This document shows positions 7,563-14,560 of a stretch of 16,276 nt of DNA, piece after piece. Numbering within the stretch: the stretch's first letter is position 1; each line of letters begins with the position of its first letter. Made by a program: the position numbers and the translations under genes. The stretch spans positions 1-16,276 of the forward strand of contig DPPB01000011.1 of the NCBI GenBank assembly GCA_003539495.1. Direction: 5' to 3'. The stretch is from Oscillibacter sp. GTDB taxonomy: Bacteria; Bacillota; Clostridia; Oscillospirales; Oscillospiraceae. The notes beneath the pieces were generated by a model, which saw nothing but the letters and a program-made list of their open reading frames with translations, did no database searches and was not told the origin of the DNA.

Positions 7563-8201
7563 TTAAGAAACCACCCGAATACCCCGCCAGCTGTTCTCCT
7601 TCAGGAAGGATATACACACCAGCACATGGGAGCGCACTTTATCCACCGGAATATATGGGTTATCCCACAGGCGTGCGTCCTGTGAGTTGGTGCGGTTGTC
7701 GCCCAAAAAGAAAAGGCATCCCTCCGGCACCACATACTCCTCCTGGTTGCCCGCGGCGGTGACGCCCTGCCGGGGCAGGTAGGATTCCTCCAGCTTTTCA
7801 CCGTTAATATACACATAACCGTTTTGGATGCTTACCGTGTCCCCGGGCAGGCCGATGACCCGCTTGACCAGGAGCTTACCCAACTCCTCGCTCCGGAAGG
7901 TCACCACATCCCCCCGCTGGGGCGTGGGATCGGCGAACACATAGGGCATTTGCCACGAAAGCAGCAGGGACCTGGTGGGCAGAGTGTCCTCCATGGAGCC
8001 GCTGGGTACCCAGGCGATCTGCAGGATCACCTTGAGCAGCACCAGCATCACCGCCACGGTGATAGGCGCAAAGCCGTAATCTCTCCACAGTCTGCGGGCT
8101 GTGCTCTCCTTCTGCAGGCGGCGGCCCGGATAGCTGTCGGCGGAGCCCCGGCCAGGAAGCTGCGGGTCTGCCGGCTGCAATCCGTCTTTATTCTCGTCCA
8201 T
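7563..8201 (-). CDS. lepB: Signal peptidase I (type I leader peptidase)
   Basis: This membrane serine/lysine protease cleaves signal peptides from exported proteins. From the ATG at 8201 it is 212 aa. A polar N-terminal cytosolic tail of about 40 residues is followed by one membrane helix (about 44-63) and box B PSGSM with catalytic Ser69. Then come GDVVTF (98-103), box D KRVIGLPGD with catalytic Lys113, and box E LGDNRTNSQDAR. The ATG is favoured because AGGAGG (8207-8212) lies 5 nt upstream. A GTG at 8240 in the same frame has no convincing site. It sits 35 nt after hpt and 14 nt before ftsH, so it interrupts the usual Firmicutes hpt-ftsH neighbourhood. Confidence 0.93.
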   Translation of the reverse strand: MDENKDGLQPADPQLPGRGSADSYPGRRLQKESTARRLWRDYGFAPITVAVMLVLLKVILQIAWVPSGSMEDTLPTRSLLLSWQMPYVFADPTPQRGDVVTFRSEELGKLLVKRVIGLPGDTVSIQNGYVYINGEKLEESYLPRQGVTAAGNQEEYVVPEGCLFFLGDNRTNSQDARLWDNPYIPVDKVRSHVLVCISFLKENSWRGIRVVS

Positions 8202-8236
8202 GGGCTCCTCCTTTCCCGTCCGCTGTCTCCGCGGGC

Positions 8237-8791
8237 TCACTTGCTGTAAACCTCGGGCTTCAGCACGCCGATATAAGGCATATTCCGGTACTGCTGGCAG
8301 TAGTCCAGGCCGAAGCCCACCACAAACTCATCCGGCACCTCGAACCCGGCCAGGTCGGGGGTAATGGGCTTTTCCCGGCGGGAGGGCTTATCCAGCAGGG
8401 TAACAATGGTGATGGACTCTGCGCCCTTGGCCTTCAGATAGCCCTCCAGGAAGTACAGGGTGTTGCCGGAGTCCAGGATATCCTCCACCACGATGATGTC
8501 CCGGCCGGTAATATCCCGCTGCAGATCCCGGGTGATCTCCACCACACCGGAGCTCTTGGTAGCGTTTTTGTAGGAGGACAAACTGATGAACTCCACCTCG
8601 CTCTTGAGCTGGGTGGCCCGCACCAGGTCCGCCATGAACATGAAGCAGCCGTTGAGCACGCCCACAAACATGGGATTTCTGTCCTTGAACCGGTCAAATA
8701 GCTCATCACCCATCTCCTGGATGCGAGCGTGAATCTGCTCCTCAGGCAGCAGCACCTTCAAAATGTCCTGATTCATGTTGCTTTTAGCCAT
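8237..8791 (-). CDS. hpt: Hypoxanthine(-guanine) phosphoribosyltransferase
   Basis: This purine salvage enzyme transfers the phosphoribosyl group of PRPP to hypoxanthine or guanine. The 184-aa product carries the PRPP-binding loop VVEDILDSGNTL (101-112), the flexible-loop serine-tyrosine pair in LSSYKN (71-76), LNGCF (46-50) and the base-recognition segment LLDKPSRRE (132-140) with FVVGFGLDY (157-164). The ATG at 8791 is chosen because AGGAGG (8800-8805) lies 8 nt upstream. The frame could begin at a TTG at 8809 but would then include the ribosome site. It overlaps the tilS stop by 8 bp. The tilS-hpt pairing is conserved in Firmicutes, where the two proteins are reported to act together on ftsH expression in some species. 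Confidence 0.95.
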   Translation of the reverse strand: MAKSNMNQDILKVLLPEEQIHARIQEMGDELFDRFKDRNPMFVGVLNGCFMFMADLVRATQLKSEVEFISLSSYKNATKSSGVVEITRDLQRDITGRDIIVVEDILDSGNTLYFLEGYLKAKGAESITIVTLLDKPSRREKPITPDLAGFEVPDEFVVGFGLDYCQQYRNMPYIGVLKPEVYSK

Positions 8792-10142
8792 TGCTATATC
8801 CTCCTGCAATTTCTCTCTTGATCTGAATAATTATTCTCTCGCCATCGGTTTCCCGGGGCTGAAATTCCTCGTCCACTCCCAGCGGCCATACCGCCGCCAG
8901 GCTCTCGCCCACATAAAACGCAGGCAGCGTATCCCGCTCTCCGGGGCCTATCCCCCAATCTGCGCACAGGCGCTTCACGCTGCGCCGGCCCCGGCTGCCT
9001 GGGAGCTTCAGCCCATCTCCGGCCCGGCATGTCTGCACAAAAAGCGGGCGCTTCATTACATCGCGCCCCAGGGCCATCTCATTCGTCCCGGGCAAATAGC
9101 CCCGGCCCTCCATCCGGCAGGTGATGGTAAATTCCCCCCACCGGTTCGTCCCCAGGGTCAGCGCCGCTCCCGGCGGCGCCTTCTTCGCTGTCTCCAGGAT
9201 AAATTTCTCTCCCCGGCACACGGCTGTCAGACCGCCGGGCAGGGAAATGCTCTCGCCGCAGCCGTGGAGCAGTGCCTCCATGGCTTCGTAGTGTACCGCA
9301 CCAAAATCCTTCCGGCCAGCCTGTGTGCGCTCTGTCAGTGCCCGCAGGACACGCAGCCGCAGGGCATAGGGCAGCCTCAGCAGGCTCTCCCGGTCCAGCT
9401 CTGCCCCATCCGGGGGCAGGACCGCGTCCGCCTGGGCCTGCCAGTATTCCTCCTCCCGCCGCAGGATCTCCGCCGTGCGGCAGATGCTTCCCTCCGCGCC
9501 GGGATACAGCTCCTTCAGCAGCGGCATGATGTCCAGCCGCAGCCGGTTCCGGGTCATACTTCGGTCGCTGTTGGTCTCATCCTCTACATGGGGAATCCCG
9601 TTTTCCTCCAAATATTCCTCGATCTCCTGTCGGGACGTCTCCAGCAGGGGCCGGATGATGCTCCCCCGCACCGGGGGAATACCCGCCAGTCCCTGGGGGC
9701 CCGTGCCCCGCAGCAGGTTCAGCAGCACCGTCTCCGCCTGGTCGGCGGCGTGATGGGCCGTGGCAATGCGGTCAGCCCGGGTCAGCTCCGCTGCCCGGCG
9801 GAAGGTCTCATACCGCAGCCGCCGTCCGGCCTCCTCGATGCCAACGCCCCACTGCTTTGCCTTCTCTGGCACGCTGACTCGCTCCGTCACGCAGGGGATG
9901 CGCCGCTCCCGGCAGAAGTTCTGCACAAACAGCTCATCCCGCCGGGCCGTATCCCGCTGGCCGTGGTTCATGTGTACGGCGGCCACGGAGAAATTTTCCC
10001 TCTGTCCCAGCTGCCACAGGGTGTGCAGCAGGCACATGGAGTCCCGTCCGCCGCTGACGGCGCACAGGATGCGTCCGCCTTCTGGCGGCAGCATATCCCA
10101 CCGCCGCATAAACGGCAGCAGGTCCAGCTCTTTATTCCTCAT
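8784..10142 (-). CDS. tilS: tRNA(Ile)-lysidine synthase
   Basis: TilS is a PP-loop ATPase that converts C34 of the CAU-anticodon tRNA-Ile to lysidine, so that AUA is read as isoleucine; it is usually essential. The 452-aa protein shows the P-loop motif SGGRDSM (30-36) near the N-terminus. It continues with the HHAADQAET segment and LLRGTGPQGLAGIPP, NSDRSMTRNRLR (tRNA-binding region), and a C-terminal TilS domain with LPGSRGRRSVKR. The start at 10142 is chosen because family homology begins there. The frame stays open 64 codons further, but that part lies antisense-like within dnaB. The ATG overlaps the dnaB stop by 11 bp with only a weak GGAA, so translation is probably coupled to dnaB. Confidence 0.94.
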   Translation of the reverse strand: MRNKELDLLPFMRRWDMLPPEGGRILCAVSGGRDSMCLLHTLWQLGQRENFSVAAVHMNHGQRDTARRDELFVQNFCRERRIPCVTERVSVPEKAKQWGVGIEEAGRRLRYETFRRAAELTRADRIATAHHAADQAETVLLNLLRGTGPQGLAGIPPVRGSIIRPLLETSRQEIEEYLEENGIPHVEDETNSDRSMTRNRLRLDIMPLLKELYPGAEGSICRTAEILRREEEYWQAQADAVLPPDGAELDRESLLRLPYALRLRVLRALTERTQAGRKDFGAVHYEAMEALLHGCGESISLPGGLTAVCRGEKFILETAKKAPPGAALTLGTNRWGEFTITCRMEGRGYLPGTNEMALGRDVMKRPLFVQTCRAGDGLKLPGSRGRRSVKRLCADWGIGPGERDTLPAFYVGESLAAVWPLGVDEEFQPRETDGERIIIQIKREIAGGYSNG

Positions 10143-11472
10143 AGCGGTTTTCCAGGGTGCTGAAGGCAGTGTAATCCGGCATCCAGCGCAGCTCCACCTT
10201 GCCGGTCTCGCCGTGGCGGTTCTTGGCCACGATGCACTCAGCGATGTTCCGCTTTTCGGAGTCCTCATTATAATAGTCATCCCGATACAGGAACATGACG
10301 ATGTCCGCATCCTGCTCGATAGCGCCGGACTCACGCAGATCCGACAGCATGGGCCGCTTATCCTCTCGCTTTTCGTTGGCGCGGGACAGCTGGGACAGGC
10401 ACAGCACAGGCACCTGCAGCTCCTTGGCCATGATCTTCAGCATCCGTGAAATATCCGCCACTGCCTGCTGGCGATTCTCACCGCTGTAGCCCTTGCCCCC
10501 AGCGGAGGTCATCAGCTGCAGATAGTCGATGACCACCAGACCCAGGTTTTCCAGACGGCGGCACTTGGCGTTCATATCTGCCACGGTGAGCAGGGGGTTG
10601 TCGTCAATGCGGATGTTGGTCTGGTTGAGCACAGAGGCCGCCTGGGCAATCTTCTCCCAGTCACTCTCACGGAGGTTGCCGGTGGCCAGGCGGGTGTTTT
10701 CAATAAGCCCCTCGTTGGCTAAAAGCCTTGTCACCAGCTGCTCCTTGGACATTTCCAGGGAGAAGATAGCCACCGTTTTGCCGGAGGACTTGGCTGCCGA
10801 CAGGGCCACATTCAGGGCCATACTGGTCTTGCCCATGCCGGGCCGGGCCGCCAGCAGCAGCAGGTCCGACTTATTCAGGCCGTTGATCTTCCGGTCCACC
10901 GCAGACAGGCCCGTGGACAGGCCCGGCGGCTCGCTGCCGGCGGTGAGCTTGGCCAGCTGCTCCATAACATCGTTGAGCACGGCGCCCACGGTAGCCATTT
11001 CCTGGCTGCCCCGGCCCTGGCGGATGGCATAGATCTTCTGCTCCGCTGCCGACAGCAGGTCGCCGGCGGTGCCCACGCCCTCCTGCACCATGGCGGCGAT
11101 GTCCCCCGCCGCCTTGGCCATGGAGCGCAGCAGGGCCTTATCCCGGATGATACCCGCGTACTCCATCACATTGGCGGAGGTAGGGGTCACCTCCATGAGC
11201 TGGAGGAGATAGGCCCGGGTATCATCCCGGTATACGCCGTTTTTTTCCATTTCCCGGGCCACGGTCACGCCGTCAATGGGCCGGGAATAGATGAACATGG
11301 AGTAAATGGTCTCGAAGATTTCCCGATTCTGCTGCAGGTAGAAGTCCTGCGGCTGGAGCTTGTCCATCACGTCCTTGATGCAATCGGCATCAATGAGCAT
11401 GGACCCCAGCACCGCCTGCTCCGCCTCCGGAGAATGGGGCATAGCCCGGCTCAGCAGCTCATCCATAGGCAT
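10132..11472 (-). CDS. dnaB: Replicative DNA helicase DnaB
   Basis: This is the hexameric 5'-3' helicase of the replication fork (DnaC in Bacillus naming). The 446-aa protein has the N-terminal DnaB domain (about 10-110, PHSPEAEQAVLGSML), the linker, and a RecA-like motor. The motor shows Walker A PGMGKT (211-216), Glu240 in FSLEM, Walker B LVVIDYLQL (312-320), the LSQLSR motif (359-364) and the arginine-finger segment KNRHGETG (417-424). The ATG at 11472 has AGGAGGT 7 nt upstream. A second ATG two codons on is possible. It lies 33 nt after rplI in the same operon, an order widely kept in Firmicutes. There is no sign of an intein. Confidence 0.97.
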   Translation of the reverse strand: MPMDELLSRAMPHSPEAEQAVLGSMLIDADCIKDVMDKLQPQDFYLQQNREIFETIYSMFIYSRPIDGVTVAREMEKNGVYRDDTRAYLLQLMEVTPTSANVMEYAGIIRDKALLRSMAKAAGDIAAMVQEGVGTAGDLLSAAEQKIYAIRQGRGSQEMATVGAVLNDVMEQLAKLTAGSEPPGLSTGLSAVDRKINGLNKSDLLLLAARPGMGKTSMALNVALSAAKSSGKTVAIFSLEMSKEQLVTRLLANEGLIENTRLATGNLRESDWEKIAQAASVLNQTNIRIDDNPLLTVADMNAKCRRLENLGLVVIDYLQLMTSAGGKGYSGENRQQAVADISRMLKIMAKELQVPVLCLSQLSRANEKREDKRPMLSDLRESGAIEQDADIVMFLYRDDYYNEDSEKRNIAECIVAKNRHGETGKVELRWMPDYTAFSTLENRYEE

Positions 11473-11505
11473 AGGGGAAACCTCCTTTCTGTTTGATACT
11501 TCCTC

Positions 11506-11955
11506 TTATTTTTCCTCCGTCACGATGACGTACACCGTGCCGCTGATCTCAAAGCCCAGCTTAGCCTTCACCTGATAGCTGCCGAAGCTCTTGATGGGCT
11601 CATCCAGCACCAGCTTCTTGCTGTCGATGTCCACGCCATGCTGCTCCTTCAGAGCGGCGGCGATCTCCCGGCCCGTCACAGCGCCGAAGAGCTTGCCGCC
11701 CTCGCCGCCCTTAGAGGCCACCTTCACCTGCAGGCCCTTGAGCTTTTCCGCGATCTCTGTGGCGGCGGCCTTAGCCTCCGCGTCGGCCTTGGCCTTGGCC
11801 TTCTCCTGCAGGCGCATGGTGTTCATGGCGTCTGCCGTGGCCAGCACAGCCAGGCCCTTGGGCAGCAGAAAGTTCCGGGCGTAGCCCTCGGCTACCTCGA
11901 TCATTTGGCCCTTCTTACCCTTGCCTCTCACATCGGCTTTCAGAATAACTTTCAT
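11506..11955 (-). CDS. rplI: 50S ribosomal protein bL9
   Basis: This is a large-subunit protein that binds 23S rRNA near the L1 stalk. The 149-aa length and the N-terminal signature GKGKKGQMIEVAEGYARNFL (about 11-30) are diagnostic. A lysine/alanine-rich connecting helix (about 51-73) and the C-terminal domain with KLFGAVTGREIAAAL follow. ATG at 11955 overlaps the gdpP stop as ATGA and has AAGGAGG upstream. The gdpP-rplI-dnaB order is standard in Firmicutes. Confidence 0.98.
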   Translation of the reverse strand: MKVILKADVRGKGKKGQMIEVAEGYARNFLLPKGLAVLATADAMNTMRLQEKAKAKADAEAKAAATEIAEKLKGLQVKVASKGGEGGKLFGAVTGREIAAALKEQHGVDIDSKKLVLDEPIKSFGSYQVKAKLGFEISGTVYVIVTEEK

Positions 11956-13961
11956 TTATTGGTTCCTCCTTGGTTGGGTTTTTCGTAGTATTTGTCAATG
12001 GCCTCCTGGAGCTTTTGGCACACCTGCTCCACCGTCACGCCGGGCAGCTGCCCGCCGGCGCTGGTGGAGTTGCCGCCGCCGCCCAGGGCCTCCACAATGA
12101 CCTGCACATTCACCTCACCCAGGGACCGGGCAGAGATATACACGCCATCATCCTTGGGGTAGAACACGAAGGACGCCTGCACGCCGCTGAGGGTCAGCAG
12201 CTCATCGGCGGCCTTGGCGGCCGTCACCCGCTCACAGGGCTCGTCAATGGCGGCAATGGCCAGGTCCTCCCGGTACAGCACCGCCCGCCGTATGATGGCA
12301 TAGCGGTCGATCATGGATTCCAGATCGCTCTGGAACATCCGCTGCACATCCTGGGTGTCGGCCCCGGCCCGGCGCAGATACGCCGCCGCCTCAAAGGTGC
12401 GCCCGCCGGTGCGGTTGGTAAAGTTCTTGGTATCCAGCACAATGCCCGCCAGCAGAGCCTCCGCCTCGGTTTTCAGCAGGTCGCCGGTCTCCAGCAGATA
12501 CCCCAGCAGCTCCGTTACCAGCTCGCTGGCAGAGGAGGCGTAGGGCTCGTGAAAGTTCAGGGCCATTTTCTCAATGTAGCTGCTGCTCCGGCGGTGGTGG
12601 TCGATCACCGCCACCCGGTTGCAGCTTTCCAGCAGCGGCTCGGACTCCACGCTCTCCGGGCGGTTGGTGTCCACCACCACCAGGAGTGTGTCCGGCTGCA
12701 CCCGTAAAAAGGCATCTCCGCCGCCGATGAATACATCCTTGTATTCCGGCAGGGCCCGGAGCTTTCGCAGCATAGGCCCAACGGAATTATTTTCCATGTC
12801 CAGCACAATGCGGGCGGCCTTACCCCGCTTGCGGGCAATGGCACATATGCCCGCCGCAGCGCCCAAAGTGTCCATGTCGGCATACTTGTGGCCCATAACG
12901 TACACATGCTCCGTGTCGTCCATCAGGTCGCCCAGGGCGTTGGCCATGACCCGGGATTTCACCTTTGTTCGTTTTTCCGTGGTCTTGGCCCGGCCGCCGT
13001 AAAACTCAAAGTTCATCTGGTCCTTCACAACAGCCTGGTCACCGCCCCGGCTCAGGGCCATCTCCAGAGCAAGGCCGGCGTTTTTATACAGGGCCTCAAA
13101 GTCCGCCGCCTCCCGGCCCACGCCGATAGAGAGCGTGGCGTATACCCCCTCGCCCGCCTGCACCGTGCGCACATCATCCAGGATGGAAAAGCGGCCGGCG
13201 GCGAATTTTTCGTATCGGGCCTCGTCCAAAACCATCAGATAGCGGTCCCGGTCGGATTTCATCAGCAGCGCGCCGCTCCCGCCCCGCCACTGGTCCATTT
13301 TCTCCTCCACAGCCGCCCGCACGGCGGAGCGCTTGCCCTCCGGGCAGGCGCTCATGAGATCCTCGTAGTTGTCGATCATGATGATGGCCACCACAGGCCG
13401 TGTCTCGGCCAAGGTCGTGCGTATATGCTCCAGATCCGTCACATCCATCCAGTAGGTGGTGGCCAGCACGCCCATATGCCCCGTTCCCTCGGGCCGGGAC
13501 AGGCAGCCGAATATCCGGTAGCGCCGTCCGTTCCAGGTAAACAGGCCCGGGAACTCCGACTTTCCCTCCAGGATCCAGTGGGTCTCAAAGCCCTCCACCA
13601 CGTCCCGCACCCGGGACTCGAAAATATCCTTCCCCACACCCGGCAGGTCCGTGAACAGGTCGTTGGCCCAAAGCACGTCATCGTTCTCGGGATTAAAGAC
13701 CATCATGGGCATGGGGGCAAAGAGCATGTTGCTGTTTTTGGCGGTATCGGCACCGCCGGCTATGCGCTCCACATACTGGTGCAGCTGCTGCTGCACAACC
13801 TTACTCCGCCGGTGACTGATATACCACACCGCCAAGGCAGCGGCCACCTCGCCGATGGCCAGAGCCAGAGATATCTTCGCCGTGACTGCGGCAAATAGGA
13901 GCAGCAGCAGGATATACGCCACCGTGTTGGTGCGCACCAGCTTTCGGATTCTCTCGTTCAT
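11952..13961 (-). CDS. gdpP: Cyclic-di-AMP phosphodiesterase GdpP (DHH/DHHA1)
   Basis: This membrane-bound enzyme hydrolyses c-di-AMP to pApA and so influences potassium and osmotic balance and cell-wall stress. The 669-aa protein has two membrane helices (about 13-29 and 32-48), a PAS-like region (about 80-175) and a degenerate GGDEF domain (about 186-315, ending RGGDQAVVK). The DHH domain has metal ligands His358, Asp362 and Asp364 in GHKYADMD, Asp431 in VVDTNRP, DHH at 454-456 and Asp510 in IVLDTKNF. The C-terminal DHHA1 domain contains GGGG at 627-630. The residue after GGGG is Asn631, where His is usual, so substrate contact may differ. It is the first gene of the seven-gene operon, about 46 nt from its predicted start site. 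It overlaps rplI by 4 bp. Confidence 0.94.
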   Translation of the reverse strand: MNERIRKLVRTNTVAYILLLLLFAAVTAKISLALAIGEVAAALAVWYISHRRSKVVQQQLHQYVERIAGGADTAKNSNMLFAPMPMMVFNPENDDVLWANDLFTDLPGVGKDIFESRVRDVVEGFETHWILEGKSEFPGLFTWNGRRYRIFGCLSRPEGTGHMGVLATTYWMDVTDLEHIRTTLAETRPVVAIIMIDNYEDLMSACPEGKRSAVRAAVEEKMDQWRGGSGALLMKSDRDRYLMVLDEARYEKFAAGRFSILDDVRTVQAGEGVYATLSIGVGREAADFEALYKNAGLALEMALSRGGDQAVVKDQMNFEFYGGRAKTTEKRTKVKSRVMANALGDLMDDTEHVYVMGHKYADMDTLGAAAGICAIARKRGKAARIVLDMENNSVGPMLRKLRALPEYKDVFIGGGDAFLRVQPDTLLVVVDTNRPESVESEPLLESCNRVAVIDHHRRSSSYIEKMALNFHEPYASSASELVTELLGYLLETGDLLKTEAEALLAGIVLDTKNFTNRTGGRTFEAAAYLRRAGADTQDVQRMFQSDLESMIDRYAIIRRAVLYREDLAIAAIDEPCERVTAAKAADELLTLSGVQASFVFYPKDDGVYISARSLGEVNVQVIVEALGGGGNSTSAGGQLPGVTVEQVCQKLQEAIDKYYEKPNQGGTNK

Positions 13962-14013
13962 GGCCTTCCCTCCCTTGTCATATGCAGATAGTGACCCAGT
14001 TTGCTGATTTTAC

Positions 14014-14042
14014 ATTATACCATATTCGCCCGGGGGGCACAA
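14014..14042 (-). promoter_or_regulatory. Extended -10 promoter of the gdpP operon
   Basis: On the minus strand, TTGTGC (14037-14042) and a perfect TATAAT (14014-14019) are 17 bp apart, with TGG directly ahead of the -10 (extended -10). Transcription would start near 14007 and leave a leader of about 46 nt before the gdpP ATG, which has GGGAGGG upstream. Confidence 0.8.
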
Positions 14043-14116
14043 GCGTTTCTTTCCCCCTACAGGCCACTTTTTTCCGCCCTGTCGAAAAGTCCGGAAACCC
14101 GGCGCACGTTTGGGGG

Positions 14117-14145
14117 TGTACAAATGGCAATAAATGTGCTATACT
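14117..14145 (+). promoter_or_regulatory. Extended -10 promoter upstream of rnjA
   Basis: TGTACA (14117-14122) and TATACT (14140-14145) are 17 bp apart, with TGC directly before the -10 (extended -10). The predicted start is near 14152. No other convincing plus-strand promoter is seen before rnjA. It is back to back with the gdpP promoter, with 74 bp between the two -35 boxes. Confidence 0.7.
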
Positions 14146-14468
14146 ATAAAATAATTAGAGGGAAATCCTTTCCCCCGCCGGGCGGACATGGCCGTCCGTC
14201 CCTGCCAGGCAATGCGCTGTAGGGCGGCACCCCCACCTTTCCATTTTGTGTAGAGGCTGATGCCCGCATCGGCCCGAACCGGGCTTGCGCCGCACCCCTT
14301 GTAACGTGTCATTGCGCAACCAGTGACCGTCGTCACTGGTTATATTCGTATCTTTTCGCGGGCAATGTGGATGCCGCGATGCGATAAACGGGGCTAATCC
14401 CCCGAAAAAATCATACTACGGTCACGGTCAGGCGGTCCTCCGCCGCCGCGCAGGGCGATGCAGGGCCC

Positions 14469-14493
14469 GGCGCAGGCGGGGCGCCTTTGTTTT
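14469..14493 (+). terminator. Terminator-like hairpin in the rnjA leader
   Basis: GGCGC (14469-14473) pairs with GCGCC (14481-14485) around a 7-base loop, and TTTGTTTT (14486-14493) follows at once. The stem is short but GC-only. It lies 67 nt before the rnjA start, so it would be an attenuator or the end of an upstream small RNA. Confidence 0.4.
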
Positions 14494-14541
14494 GATGCGC
14501 ATTTTTGCGTTCGTTCCGCCCACCGCGGCCCCGGAAGTAAA

Positions 14542-14547
14542 AAGGAG
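14542..14547 (+). promoter_or_regulatory. rnjA ribosome-binding site with long spacing
   Basis: AAGGAG lies 13 nt before the ATG at 14561, longer than the 5-10 nt seen for most other genes here. No better start codon exists between them in frame, and the protein homology begins at this ATG. Confidence 0.6.
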
Positions 14548-14560
14548 AATCAATACTTTT

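Larger units (their letters stand above)
14152..14560 (+). ncRNA. Structured rnjA leader RNA, or small RNA plus leader (unclassified)
   Basis: About 409 nt without a convincing ORF but with dense hairpins. These are 14160-14174 (6-bp stem GGGAAA/TTTCCC at the very 5' end), 14181-14200 (7 bp with one GU), 14272-14284 (5 bp) and 14318-14341 (perfect 10 bp, loop CGTC). The series continues with 14357-14378, 14389-14404, 14431-14444 and a terminator-like 14469-14493. Bases 14323-14330 (GTGACCGT) can pair instead with 14418-14425 (ACGGTCAC), which would break the 10-bp hairpin. I did not match it to a known RNA class (not RNase P, tmRNA or SRP RNA by their hallmark sequences); 6S RNA is not excluded. 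It could be an autoregulatory leader or a separate transcript ending near 14493. Confidence 0.45.

Noticed and set aside
7549..7617. 23-codon N-terminal extension of ftsH
   Set aside because: Overlaps lepB and has no ribosome site; the GTG at 7548 has AAGGAG at 8 nt.
8202..8240. GTG start for lepB at 8240
   Set aside because: No Shine-Dalgarno sequence ahead of it, while the ATG at 8201 has AGGAGG at 5 nt.
8775..10163. 462-codon plus-strand open frame over tilS
   Set aside because: Antisense shadow of tilS with high Pro/Gln/Arg and no recognisable domain.
10143..10334. 64-codon N-terminal extension of tilS
   Set aside because: Lies within dnaB, has low-complexity Ser/Thr/Arg composition, and TilS homology starts at the ATG at 10142.
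14389..14404. Hairpin CGGGG/CCCCG followed by AAAAAA as a terminator
   Set aside because: The homopolymer on the plus strand is A, not T, and the minus-strand tail is only GTTTATC; kept only as part of the leader structure.
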